From Actinoplanes solisilvae (GTDB lineage: Bacteria > Actinomycetota > Actinomycetes > Mycobacteriales > Micromonosporaceae): a DNA stretch of 64,000 nt. This document shows positions 1 through 9,108 of this stretch, in pieces. The position numbers and the translations under genes were made by a program. Numbering within the stretch: position 1 is the stretch's first letter; every line of letters starts with the position of its first letter. The notes below the pieces were generated by a model. That model saw nothing but the letters and a program-made list of their open reading frames with translations, was not told the DNA's origin and ran no database searches. The stretch spans positions 160,533-224,532 of the forward strand of contig NZ_RJAC01000015.1 in assembly GCF_003999975.1 (NCBI RefSeq). Direction: 5' to 3'.

Positions 1-1
1 G

Positions 2-682
<681 letters not shown>

Positions 683-689
683 GGCGGCT

Positions 690-2006
690 GTGGTCACTCG
701 TCGTTTCGCCGTGCTGGTGCTGCTCGGCGTCCCGTTGCCGTTGCTGCTGCCATCGCCCTGGCTCGCGGTTCTCGGCATCGTGCTCGTCGCGGGCGCGGTC
801 GCGGGCTTCGACGCGATGGCGGCCGCGCCGCTGACCGGCATCGCGCTGCGCCGCGAGGGCGACCGCACGATCTGGCTCGGCGATCAGGCCACGGTCACCC
901 TCACGGTCACTAACCGGAGCACCCGTGACCTGCGGCTCGACCTACGCGACAGCTGGGTGCCGTCGGCAGGGGCCGGGCCGCTGCGGCACCGGCTCGACCT
1001 GGCGGCGGGCGAGCAGCAGACCCTCACAACGACCCTTCACCCTGTACGCCACGGCGACCGGCCCGCCGCGCGAGTGACCACCCGGTCGTACGGGCCGTTC
1101 GGTTTCGCCTATCGGCAGCGCTCGCGCTCCTGGAACACCGAGCGCACCCCGGCCTGGAATCTGCGGGTCCTCCCGCCGTTCCCGTCGCGCCGGATCCTGC
1201 CCGAGAAGCTCGCCCGCATGCGGGTGATCGACGGTTCGCAGGTGACGCGGGGTCGCGGGCAGGGCACCGAGTTCGACGCGTTGCGCTCCTATGTGTCCGG
1301 TGACGACGTCCGTTCGATCGACTGGCGCTCCACCGCCCGGGCCGGACACGTCGTCGTCCGCACCTGGCGCCCGGAGCGCGACCGGCGCGTCTACTGCGTC
1401 CTCGACACCGGGCGGACCTCGGCCGTACGGGTCGCGGGCGTGCCCCGGCTCGACGCGTCGATCGACGCCGCGCTGCTGCTGTCCGTGCTCGCCACCCGCG
1501 CCGAGGACCGGGTCGACCTGCTGGCCCTCGACGCCTCGGTGCGCGCCCGGGTCGAGGAGGGCGGCCAGAACCAGAAGCTGACCCGCCTGATCGACGGCAT
1601 CGCCACGCTGGAGCCGGCGCTGGTCGAGACCGACTACACGCTGCTCGCCGCCGAACTGCTGCGCCGCGGCCGCAAGCCGTCGCTGGTCGTCATCTTCACG
1701 GCCCTCGACACCGCGCCCATGATCGCGGGGCTGCTGCCGCTGCTGCCCAAGCTCGCCACCCGCCACCACGTGATCGTGGCTGCGGCGCGCGACCCCGAGG
1801 TCACCCGGCTCGCCGAACTGCCGGCGACGTTCACCGCGGCCGACGTGCACACGGCCGCGGCCGCGCAGCGCGCCCTGGCCGACCAGGAACGGATCGCCCA
1901 CGTGCTCAACCGGTCGGGCGCGACGGTCGTCGACGCCGTGCCGGGCGAGCTCGCCTCCCGGGTCGCCGACCTCTACCTGCTGCTGAAGGCGACCGGGCGG
2001 CTCTGA
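690..2006 (+). CDS. DUF58 domain protein (MoxR partner)
   Basis: 438 residues from a GTG at 690, chosen because the upstream MoxR gene stops at 682 and the protein then begins directly with two hydrophobic segments (about residues 5-45). A beta-rich middle region is followed by the DUF58 signature near residues 185-235, including YVSGDDVRSIDWRSTARAG and VVVRTWRPERDRR, and then by a vWA-like C-terminal half. DUF58 proteins are membrane-anchored partners of MoxR ATPases. The gene sits 7 bases downstream of moxR and is presumably cotranscribed. The next gene, SpoIIM-like, is convergent, with only 11 bases between the stops. An in-frame codon further upstream exists but would overlap moxR. Confidence 0.93.
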   Translation: MVTRRFAVLVLLGVPLPLLLPSPWLAVLGIVLVAGAVAGFDAMAAAPLTGIALRREGDRTIWLGDQATVTLTVTNRSTRDLRLDLRDSWVPSAGAGPLRHRLDLAAGEQQTLTTTLHPVRHGDRPAARVTTRSYGPFGFAYRQRSRSWNTERTPAWNLRVLPPFPSRRILPEKLARMRVIDGSQVTRGRGQGTEFDALRSYVSGDDVRSIDWRSTARAGHVVVRTWRPERDRRVYCVLDTGRTSAVRVAGVPRLDASIDAALLLSVLATRAEDRVDLLALDASVRARVEEGGQNQKLTRLIDGIATLEPALVETDYTLLAAELLRRGRKPSLVVIFTALDTAPMIAGLLPLLPKLATRHHVIVAAARDPEVTRLAELPATFTAADVHTAAAAQRALADQERIAHVLNRSGATVVDAVPGELASRVADLYLLLKATGRL

Positions 2007-2017
2007 CCACCGTGTCG

Positions 2018-3007
2018 TCAGGCGGTCGGGACCAGGTACGCGGTCTGCTCCTCGTCCTCGGGGCGCAGAGCTTCGGTGGCGACCCGGCCGCGCCCCAGGG
2101 CGTACGCGAGGAAAAGCAGCCAGACGAGAGCGCCGATCGCGACGCGCAGCAGCGGCGGAAGGGCCGACGGGGTCACGAAGGACTCGAGGAGCCCGGCCAC
2201 GGCGAGCGCGACGGCCAGCCCCACGGCGATGCGCACACCGGCGCGGCCCTCGTCGATCGCGGCCTGCACCCGGGTGCGGGTCAGGCCCGGCGCGATCCAC
2301 GACCAACCGATGCGCAGGCCCACGCCGGCGCCGATGAACATGCAGGTCAGTTCGAGCAGGCCGTGCGGCGCGAGGAAGGTCAGCAGGGTGCCGGTCTGGC
2401 CCGCGTCGGCCATGACGCCGGCGGTCAGCCCGACGTTGAACAGGTTGAAGAACAGGATGTAGAACACCGGCAGGATGAGCACGCCCGCCGCGATGCACTT
2501 GGCCACGATCACGGCATTGTTGGTCCACACCTGCAGGCCGAAGTGCGTTGCCTCGTAGGCGCTGTAATAGTCGACGAACCGGTGGTCGACCAGCGCCTGG
2601 ATCTCCTCGCGGTCGCTGAACATGGCCACCGCCGCCGGGTTGGTCGCGAAATACCACCCCATCGCGACGACGACGGCCATGGACACCACCGTCGTGACGA
2701 TCCACCAGCGGCGCGCCCGGTAGAGCTCGGCCGGCAGCGTGTGGGTGAAGAACCGCCCCGACTGCCGCCAGCTGAACCGCGGCCCCCGCACCAGCGCCGC
2801 GCGGGCGGCGATGACCAGGTTGGACAGCTCGATCAGGATCACCGCGTCGGGCACCCGGCTGCGCACGATCGACAGGTGCGTGGTCGTGCGCTGATAGAGC
2901 GTGACCAGTTCGTCGGCCTCGTCGGCGTCGAGTCGCCGGCGCGAGACCAGCAGGCGCAGTCTGCGCCATTCGCCGCCGTGCTCGGCCACGAACGCGTCGA
3001 GATCCAC
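2018..3007 (-). CDS. SpoIIM-family (DUF95) integral membrane protein
   Basis: 329 residues from a GTG at 3007 preceded by a good GGAGGG ribosome-binding site. The soluble N-terminal helix region (DLDAFVAEHGGEWRRLRLLV, then residues up to about 85) is followed by several hydrophobic segments, with the family-typical FFTHTLPAELYRARRWW and LLTFLAPHGLLELTCMFIGA stretches. It belongs to the stage II sporulation protein M family, whose members occur widely in actinobacteria in MoxR/DUF58/RDD clusters whether or not the host makes endospores. In M. tuberculosis the equivalent gene is directly divergent from an RDD gene; here 10 kb of other genes separate it from the RDD gene at 13142. Function is unproven. 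Confidence 0.93.
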   Translation of the reverse strand: MDLDAFVAEHGGEWRRLRLLVSRRRLDADEADELVTLYQRTTTHLSIVRSRVPDAVILIELSNLVIAARAALVRGPRFSWRQSGRFFTHTLPAELYRARRWWIVTTVVSMAVVVAMGWYFATNPAAVAMFSDREEIQALVDHRFVDYYSAYEATHFGLQVWTNNAVIVAKCIAAGVLILPVFYILFFNLFNVGLTAGVMADAGQTGTLLTFLAPHGLLELTCMFIGAGVGLRIGWSWIAPGLTRTRVQAAIDEGRAGVRIAVGLAVALAVAGLLESFVTPSALPPLLRVAIGALVWLLFLAYALGRGRVATEALRPEDEEQTAYLVPTA

Positions 3008-3081
3008 TTGTCGCCCTCCGGTCGTTCCCCGCTGCTCCGAGAGGGTATCGGTTCCGCGCGCCCGGGGTCGCCCCGCCGGTC

Positions 3082-4236
3082 TCAGGCGTCGCAGCTGCGG
3101 CCCACCGGGGTGATGAGAACCAAGCGGTTCTGCACGGCCAGCGACGGGATGAGGTTGCCGTCGGCGTCGGTGTCGGGCTTGAAGCCGCTGAAACTGGTCC
3201 CCACCCCACCGGTGATCATGGCATCGCGGCGCACACCGAGGTCGGCCAGAACACCGGCGACCCGCTCGGCACGCTTGGTCGACAGCGGGAACGGCGACTT
3301 CTCGGGCAGCGCGGTCGTGCCGATCACCGAGAGCGTGACGTTCAGCTTCTTGAGGTCGGCCGCGATCGGGGTGAGCACCTCGCGCGCGCTTTCCGGGTCG
3401 CGGAACTGGTCCTTGCCGGGCAGGAAGCCGACCTGGTCGTCCCGGATCCGGTAGCAGTGCGTGACGTCGGGCGCGGGCTTGTCGTCGGGTTCCACGAGGG
3501 CGACCGGCGGCTGATTCGGGTTCGGCGCCTGCGATTCGTCCAGGGGGCTCGTGTCGACGCTGACCTTCGCGCCGGCCTCGGTCAGCACGGCCGACCACAG
3601 GTCCTTGACCCGGGTCACCGCGTCGCGGGACAGGGCCGGCTGCGGCTCGTACCGCGCGCCGAGCCCGGTGAGCAGCACGTCGACGTTCTGCAGCGACGGC
3701 AGGCTCTTGCTCTTCACGACGGCGTCGGCCTGCTCCTTGGGATCCACGGACAACGCGCCCGGCGCCTGCATCGGCAGGTCGCCCATGGTCTGCAGCCCGT
3801 TGTCGATCATGATGATGCGCTTCGGGCCGTTCCCCGAGACGCCCGCGAGCTGGTCGGCCGCGACGGCGAGGGCACCGAGCTGATCGGCCTCGGCGGTGTC
3901 CGCCCGCACCGCGCCGACCAGTTCGTCGATGCGAGCCAGGTAGTCGTCCACCAGGGCGTCGCAGGCGATCTCCGAGTCGCAGTCGTGCTCGATCTCCTCG
4001 GAGTAGAGCACCTCGGGCCGGCCCGAGACCCCGACGATGAACAGCGTGTCCCGGCTGAGGATCGCGTCCCTCAGATCGTCGCGGGCCTGCGCCACCAGGG
4101 CCGGCCGGGGCATGTTGCTGCGGCCGCCGACCACGACGGCCAGGCCGCCGGCCTCGTGCGGCGGCGTGATCGAGCCGCAACCGGTCAGGCCCAGGGCGGC
4201 GATCAGCAGCGCGGCGAGCAGTGGTCGTCTTGGCAT
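3082..4236 (-). CDS. Lipoprotein with OmpA-like C-terminal domain
   Basis: 384 residues. The start ATG at 4236 has GGAG four bases upstream, overlapping the stop of the preceding gene. The signal peptide ends in a lipobox, ALGLTGCGS, so the mature protein should be lipid-anchored outside the membrane. Residues 30-230 contain a Rossmann or vWA-like region (AVVVGGRSNM, then KRIIMIDNGLQTMGDLPM). The C-terminal 120 residues resemble the OmpA peptidoglycan-associated fold, with DQFRDPESAREVLTPIAADL and TKRAERVAGVLADLGVRRD. It is the last gene of the leftward operon of the 3.1-13.1 kb island. A peptidoglycan-binding sensor or anchor role is an inference from the domain. Confidence 0.85.
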   Translation of the reverse strand: MPRRPLLAALLIAALGLTGCGSITPPHEAGGLAVVVGGRSNMPRPALVAQARDDLRDAILSRDTLFIVGVSGRPEVLYSEEIEHDCDSEIACDALVDDYLARIDELVGAVRADTAEADQLGALAVAADQLAGVSGNGPKRIIMIDNGLQTMGDLPMQAPGALSVDPKEQADAVVKSKSLPSLQNVDVLLTGLGARYEPQPALSRDAVTRVKDLWSAVLTEAGAKVSVDTSPLDESQAPNPNQPPVALVEPDDKPAPDVTHCYRIRDDQVGFLPGKDQFRDPESAREVLTPIAADLKKLNVTLSVIGTTALPEKSPFPLSTKRAERVAGVLADLGVRRDAMITGGVGTSFSGFKPDTDADGNLIPSLAVQNRLVLITPVGRSCDA

Positions 4237-4246
4237 GGTGCTCCGA

Positions 4247-5047
4247 TCAGGCGGCCGGTGGCGGCGGAGGGGGCGGGATCAGGCCGTCGGTGGCCGACGG
4301 GTTGTGCAGGTGCCGGGCGATGTCCTGGGCGCTCTGCTCGTGCAGGGCCTGGCCGAGGAACTCCTTCTCCCCGACGCTGCGGTCGCGTGACTCCTGGTGC
4401 AGCCGGGCCAGCTCCTGCTGGGCGAGCATGCCCTGCTTGGCCAGGTAGGCCTCGTACTTGCGTTCCGCCGCCACCCGCGCGATCCGTTCCCGGTCCTTCT
4501 GGGCGTCGCGCAGCTCGGCCGAGCGGGGATCCCGGTACTGGTACGCGTGCGTCATAGCGAGCAGTCCGGTGAGCAGGTAGAGCGCGAGCAGCAGGATCGC
4601 CACGCGGACCGAGTCGTCGGACGCGCCGGCCGCGACACTGCCGGCCAGCCGGCCCTTGGCGTTGCCGCCCGAGATGATCGGGTCCTGGGCGCGCAGCCAG
4701 ACGATCGTCGAGCCCACGCCCAGCCAGACGATCGCCAGCGCCGCCATCCAGACCAGGCTTCCGCCGTACCCCTCCCGCCGCGAACGGGCGAGCCGGCCCA
4801 TCTCGTGGGCGGCGGCGACCGTGCCGAGGGCGATGGCGGCGACGAACCCCATGACGAAGTAGGTGTCGCGCTTGAAGAGCTTGGTCAGGGTCGACCAGAA
4901 GCCGTACGCGTCGGCCGCGGCCATCAGTGTGAGAACCGTCAGCATGAGCCACTCGCGGATCGACTCACGATGGTCGGCCAGGTGGCGCACCTTCCCGCCG
5001 TACTCCCGGACCGAGCGCATCACCACCGTGTCGGCGTCCGCGGGCAC
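4247..5047 (-). CDS. Four-helix membrane protein with cytoplasmic coiled coil and proline tail
   Basis: 266 residues from GTG 5047; an ATG nine codons later at 5020 is a possible alternative and neither has a strong ribosome-binding site. Four hydrophobic segments are visible (about residues 32-52, 63-85, 98-118 and 147-168). They are followed by a long charged helix (about 170-245, rich in Arg, Glu, Gln and Ala) and a tail of seven prolines. The gene lies 10 bases before the OmpA-like lipoprotein gene and 82 bases after the coiled-coil gene, so it is in the same leftward operon. I do not recognise a named family. The layout suggests a membrane hub passing signals between the lipoprotein and the cytoplasmic partners, which is inference. 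Confidence 0.8.
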   Translation of the reverse strand: MPADADTVVMRSVREYGGKVRHLADHRESIREWLMLTVLTLMAAADAYGFWSTLTKLFKRDTYFVMGFVAAIALGTVAAAHEMGRLARSRREGYGGSLVWMAALAIVWLGVGSTIVWLRAQDPIISGGNAKGRLAGSVAAGASDDSVRVAILLLALYLLTGLLAMTHAYQYRDPRSAELRDAQKDRERIARVAAERKYEAYLAKQGMLAQQELARLHQESRDRSVGEKEFLGQALHEQSAQDIARHLHNPSATDGLIPPPPPPPAA

Positions 5048-5129
5048 CGGGCGGACGGTCGCGTGCGCGACGACGGGCCGGGTGCCGTTCCTCGGCGTCG
5101 CCGGGTCCTGCGAGCGCTGACCGGGGATC

Positions 5130-5660
5130 TCACCCGTGCTGTTGTGATCGATGTCGCTCTTGCTTCCTCTGCCTGTGGTTGCTGCCGGGGGTGCGCGCCG
5201 GGGAGGCGGGCCGGCCGGTCCGGAACTCGTCCCGGAGCCGCCGGAGCCGCTGGTCGGCCTCCTCGAGCTGCCGGTCGGCCAGCTCGGCCAGGTAGGTACG
5301 CCGTTCGATATCGGCCTCGGCCTCGGCGAGACGCAGACGCAGCTCGACCGCCTGCTCGTCGTACTCGTCCTCGATCTGGTCGCACCACTGCTCCACCCAG
5401 GACCGGATGGTCGCGTTGAAGACGTGGCCGTTGCCCTCGTCGAGAGCGCCCGCGCCGGCCAGGTCGTCGATGCGGCGGCGCAGTTCGTGCGGGGCCTCGT
5501 ACAGGGTCGGGGCGATGGTGTAGCGGTCGCCCACCCGTTCCATCGGCTGGAACGCGAGACGGGCCGGCTCGGCGGGCCGGCGCAACATCCACTCGGTGAA
5601 GTGGCGGAACATCGCGACCGGACCGCGCCGGGGTGGCCGTCCTTCGGGATCGGTGCTCAC
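5130..5660 (-). CDS. Hypothetical coiled-coil protein
   Basis: 176 residues from GTG 5660, which has a strong GAAGGAGG site three bases upstream and overlaps the preceding stop as GTGA; a longer frame to 5702 lacks such a site. The N-terminal half has aromatic and acidic stretches (FRHFTEWMLRRPAEPARLAF, RSWVEQWCDQIEDEYDEQ). The region from about residue 95 to 150 is a strongly charged heptad-like helix with repeated Glu, Ala, Arg and Leu. No known family is recognised. The 4-base overlap with the upstream coiled-coil gene implies translational coupling and probably a shared complex. It belongs to the leftward operon of the kinase/GTPase island. Confidence 0.8.
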   Translation of the reverse strand: MSTDPEGRPPRRGPVAMFRHFTEWMLRRPAEPARLAFQPMERVGDRYTIAPTLYEAPHELRRRIDDLAGAGALDEGNGHVFNATIRSWVEQWCDQIEDEYDEQAVELRLRLAEAEADIERRTYLAELADRQLEEADQRLRRLRDEFRTGRPASPARTPGSNHRQRKQERHRSQQHG

Positions 5661-6409
5661 GGTGCCTCCTTCGGCGGGGCCGGGGATTCGGCGTAGGGCC
5701 ACGGCGGCAGCCGCGGGATCGCGTTGTCCAGGATCGGGCGGACCAGGTCGGCCTGCGGGTGACGCCGCAGCAGGGCCTGGTCGTAGAGGGCCCGCTCACG
5801 CCAGAAAGTGGCCGCGAACCGGGTCTCGGCCTCGCCGGGCCGGCGGCGCCACGCCTCGATCCGCGACCGGGTCTCGGACTGTTCCTGACCCGCCCGGCGC
5901 AATTTCTCCTCGAGGTCGCGGCGCTCGGCGATCAGCTCGGCGAGACGCTTGGCGTGTTCGCGCACCCGGCGGGCCCGGACCAGATCGTCGGGATGATGCC
6001 GATCGCCGGGCTCGCGTTCCGGCGGCCCGGTGGTGCTGGGCTTCCGGCGCTCGGTCTCCGCGGTGCGGGTACGCACGTCGATCAGCCGGGCCCGGAGGTC
6101 GGCGATGTCGTGGCCCAGCCGCTGCACGCGGCGGGTCGCGTCGTCGATGGCCTCGGCGCACTCGGCTCGGACCCGGAAGACGTTGGCGAGGTATTCCCCG
6201 GCGAGCAGGTCGCGGGCCGCGGTCGTCGGCGCACCGTCCATCATGATCGGATCTGGTTTTCGCATCCGGCCGTCCAACCGGCCCTGGCGGCGCAGCATCA
6301 GCCGCCGGCGCCAGCCGATGCGTTCCGGATCAGCCCTGCCGCGGCGGCCGGCGATCAATGGCTCAACGAGTGCCGGCCCTTTCCGGCGCTGGTTGATCTC
6401 CGCATCCAC
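5657..6409 (-). CDS. Hypothetical coiled-coil protein, first gene of leftward island operon
   Basis: 250 residues from ATG 6409. The basic N-terminus (about residues 1-55, many Arg) is followed by an extended helical region (about 70-215) with repeated Arg, Glu, Ala and Leu, for example DDATRRVQRLGHDIADLRAR and KRLAELIAERRDLEEKLRR. The C-terminus is proline-rich. There is no signal peptide or membrane segment, so it should be cytoplasmic. It is divergent from the FHA-kinase operon across a 189-base gap and overlaps the next gene by four bases. No family is recognised; the basic N-terminus could bind nucleic acid or membrane surface, which is speculation. Confidence 0.78.
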   Translation of the reverse strand: MDAEINQRRKGPALVEPLIAGRRGRADPERIGWRRRLMLRRQGRLDGRMRKPDPIMMDGAPTTAARDLLAGEYLANVFRVRAECAEAIDDATRRVQRLGHDIADLRARLIDVRTRTAETERRKPSTTGPPEREPGDRHHPDDLVRARRVREHAKRLAELIAERRDLEEKLRRAGQEQSETRSRIEAWRRRPGEAETRFAATFWRERALYDQALLRRHPQADLVRPILDNAIPRLPPWPYAESPAPPKEAP

Positions 6410-6598
6410 CGCTGGACCCTTTCGATGATTCCGGCCTCACCACAGCCAATTGATCGAGCTTCCTACAGCGTTGCGCTCGAATCGTACGGCAAGTCGCCCG
6501 AACGTCACTCCGACGAGTGAACCGGCAGCGATGGAAAAGTGTTTCGGCTAGCTTTACCAATCGATCCGACCAGCCCGAACAATCGCGCGGAGGGGTTT
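6410..6598. promoter_or_regulatory. Divergent promoter region of the island
   Basis: This 189-base gap separates two operons that head outward from it. It must hold promoters for both the coiled-coil/membrane/lipoprotein operon and the FHA-kinase-phosphatase-GTPase operon. It is visibly more AT-rich than its flanks. A hexamer TAGCTT around 6549-6554 could be a -10 element for the rightward operon, but no convincing -35 was found. A clear GCGGAGGGG ribosome-binding site at 6587-6595 precedes the FHA start. Confidence 0.45.
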
Positions 6599-6988
6599 AT
6601 GAATGATCAATTCAGGTCGCCCGGGGGTGCGCCGACGACCCGGCCCAATCCCGGGGCGACGCTGCGCCCGATCGGCACCGGCGAGTCCTTCGAACTGGTC
6701 GTGAACGAGCCTCTCAAGCTGGGCCGCGGATCCGACAACCCGAAGATCAGCCGCATGCTGTCCCCGTTCACCGACGTCGGCCGCGAGCATGCCCTGGTCA
6801 TTCTGGACAACAGCGGCTGCGTCGTGGTCACCGACCTGGACGCGGCCAACGGCACCTGGGTGGGCGGCGAGCGCATGACGTCCCGCAGTTCACGGACGGT
6901 ACGGCTGCCGGCCAAGCTGCGGCTGGGCAAGGAGTGTTTCCTGACCCTGGTCGAGAACCCGGTCGGGCCGGTCACGGACGCCTCTTGA
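6599..6988 (+). CDS. FHA-domain protein
   Basis: 129 residues from ATG 6599, three to four bases after a strong GGAGGGG site. The protein is essentially a single forkhead-associated domain that binds phosphothreonine peptides. Visible hallmarks are LKLGRGSDN (the GR loop), DVGREHALVIL (the Ser/Arg-His loop region) and AANGTWVGGERM (the NG loop). It is the first gene of a tightly overlapping rightward operon and its stop overlaps the likely TTG start of the kinase. It probably reads phosphorylation by that kinase, an inference from adjacency and the family's known chemistry. Confidence 0.92.
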   Translation: MNDQFRSPGGAPTTRPNPGATLRPIGTGESFELVVNEPLKLGRGSDNPKISRMLSPFTDVGREHALVILDNSGCVVVTDLDAANGTWVGGERMTSRSSRTVRLPAKLRLGKECFLTLVENPVGPVTDAS

Positions 6989-9108
6989 CGGATCCGCCGC
7001 TGACCGATCCGGCCCCCACCGGCGATCCGGCCGGCACCACCCCGTTCCCGTTCCCGGACGAGTTGCGCGCCCGCGTCGTCGACGTCCAGCCGTTCATCAA
7101 GGGTCAGGCCGCCCAGCTCTACCGGGGCCGCCTGGGCCGGCACGGGCAGTGGGTGGTCGTCAAGGTCATCGAGCGGCCCGATCCGCCGGAGCCTCACGAG
7201 CAGATCTGGGAGCTGTGGCGGAAAGCGGACGAGAAATTCGTCGTGCCGTTGCTCGAATCGGGAATGACGGCCGACGGCCGAAACGCGTACGAGATCACCG
7301 AGCACGCGCCCTGGGGTTCCCTGCACCTTTACCTCGGAAATCCCACCCGGCCCGTCACCGACGGCGAGGGCCGGCAGATTCTGACCCAGATATCGGCCGC
7401 CGTGAATCACATTCATAAAGAGCTGCCGAGCACGCTGTTACACCGCGACATCAAGCCGCAGAACATCCTGGTCGACCAGCACGAGAAAGGCATCCGGTTC
7501 CGGCTCACCGATTTCGGCAGCGCGAAGATCTACGACCCGGCCGTGGTCACCTCGGACGAGCCGGCGGTCACCTGGGCCTATGCGGCGCCCGAGACGTTCC
7601 GGCACCGCAGCGAGCCGGCTTCCGACTGGTGGAGCCTCGGCATCACCATGCAGGAGCTGCTGCTGGGCCGCCAGCCGTTCCGCGACCTGCTGAAGGACGA
7701 TGTCGAGCTCGAGAACCGGATGAACCTCGCGACCGCGCCGGCCCTCAACGACGTTCCGGAAGCGTGGCGCCCGCTCGTCTCCCGCCTGTGGCAACGACTC
7801 GAACATCGATGGACGTACCCCGCGGTCCAGGCCTGGCTCAACGACGAGGACGTCGACGCGCACGTCCGGGCCGGGCCGGACGAGCCGGCCACCGTGCCGT
7901 TCCAGTTCGCCGGCTTCGACGTACGCCGGCCCTCGGAACTGGCCGCCGAGATGAGCCGTCACTGGGCCGCCGCGGCGTCGCTGGTCATCGGCTACCAGTG
8001 GGGCGACCTGCTGACCTGGGGACGGACGGTGTCCACCGAGGTCAGCGACAACCTCGCGAAGCTCACCAAACGGCTCCGGTTCAGCGATCCGGGCGTCGAG
8101 CGCACCCGCACCGACCGGCTCATCGCCGAGGTCATCCTGGTCCTCGACCCGTACAGCAAACCGGTCTTCCGCGGTCGTGAGGTGAACCCGGAGAGCCTGG
8201 CCGAGACCGCCCGGGCCGCCTCGTACGGCGACCGCCGATCGCTGGAGTTCGTCGACTCGCTGTTCCAGTCGAGATCGCTGCAGGCGCTGTCCCGCCACGC
8301 CGGCTGCACACCGCTGTTCGACATCGAGGAGCGCTGGCGCAACTGGTACCTGCTCGGCCGTTTGCTGGTCGCCGAGGCCCTCGGTTCGGCCGGCATGCTG
8401 ACCGACGAGCGGCTCTTCATCGCGCTGCTGCTGGAGGTGTCGGCCGACCCGGACGCCGCACCCGAGCTGGCCGCCCGCGCGAAGGGCCACATGTCGCGTA
8501 CGACCAAGCGGGTCGGCTGGTACCGCAAGTGGTGGGAGGCGACCGGCGACGACGCGCCGCTCTACCACGCGCTGATCATCGCCGCCCACGAGCTGGCCGG
8601 CCGGCCCGAGCACCGGGTCGATCCGGCCGCCCGCAAGTACGCGCTCGAGCAGTACCGCCTGGCCGTGCAACAGCCGTCCCGGGGTACGGCGGTACGCGCG
8701 CCGCGACCCACGTCGGGCCGGGCCGGCGGGGTGGCGATGCGGGACCGGGCGAAGACCCGGTGGCGTGGCGTTTTGCCCGCTCTCGGCGTGCTGGCGGCCT
8801 ACACCGGGTTCGCCGTCGCGGCCGGCACGGGTGTCGGCGCCGGCACGACGCGGTTGCAAGGTGGGCTGGTCGGTGGGGTTCTGCTGCTGGCCGGGGTGGT
8901 GTTCGCGGTCGCCCGGGTCGCACCGGCGTCGCGGCTGACCAACGGCGTCGTCGGCGCCGGGCTCGGCTGTCTGGCCGGGCTGGTGCTCGCCGCAGGCACG
9001 GCGTACGCGGCGCACCTGTTCTCCGGCCCGGCGATCGCCTGGCCGGCCTTCTGGGCGACGTGGGTGGTGACGACCGTGGTGATGGGAATGGCGGGAGCGG
9101 CCGAATGA
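6985..9108 (+). CDS. Membrane-anchored Ser/Thr protein kinase
   Basis: 707 residues from a TTG at 6985 that overlaps the FHA stop; a GTG at 6934 is an alternative. The kinase domain is intact: catalytic lysine K60 in VVVKVIE, HRDIKPQN with D155, DFGSAK with D176 and an APE motif. A long central region of about 350 residues follows, with no PASTA repeats. The last 110 residues carry four hydrophobic segments, so the protein is membrane-anchored at its C-terminus, the reverse of classical PknB kinases. It overlaps the next gene as ATGA. Likely partners are the FHA protein, the PP2C-like protein and the Roco GTPase encoded in the same operon. Confidence 0.93.
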   Translation: MTDPPLTDPAPTGDPAGTTPFPFPDELRARVVDVQPFIKGQAAQLYRGRLGRHGQWVVVKVIERPDPPEPHEQIWELWRKADEKFVVPLLESGMTADGRNAYEITEHAPWGSLHLYLGNPTRPVTDGEGRQILTQISAAVNHIHKELPSTLLHRDIKPQNILVDQHEKGIRFRLTDFGSAKIYDPAVVTSDEPAVTWAYAAPETFRHRSEPASDWWSLGITMQELLLGRQPFRDLLKDDVELENRMNLATAPALNDVPEAWRPLVSRLWQRLEHRWTYPAVQAWLNDEDVDAHVRAGPDEPATVPFQFAGFDVRRPSELAAEMSRHWAAAASLVIGYQWGDLLTWGRTVSTEVSDNLAKLTKRLRFSDPGVERTRTDRLIAEVILVLDPYSKPVFRGREVNPESLAETARAASYGDRRSLEFVDSLFQSRSLQALSRHAGCTPLFDIEERWRNWYLLGRLLVAEALGSAGMLTDERLFIALLLEVSADPDAAPELAARAKGHMSRTTKRVGWYRKWWEATGDDAPLYHALIIAAHELAGRPEHRVDPAARKYALEQYRLAVQQPSRGTAVRAPRPTSGRAGGVAMRDRAKTRWRGVLPALGVLAAYTGFAVAAGTGVGAGTTRLQGGLVGGVLLLAGVVFAVARVAPASRLTNGVVGAGLGCLAGLVLAAGTAYAAHLFSGPAIAWPAFWATWVVTTVVMGMAGAAE

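Noticed and set aside
942..3209. Long open frame of 755 codons on the minus strand opposite the DUF58 and SpoIIM genes
   Set aside because: Low-complexity Arg/Gly/Ala-rich translation with no family pattern. It is the complement of well-supported genes; long shadow frames are normal at this GC content.
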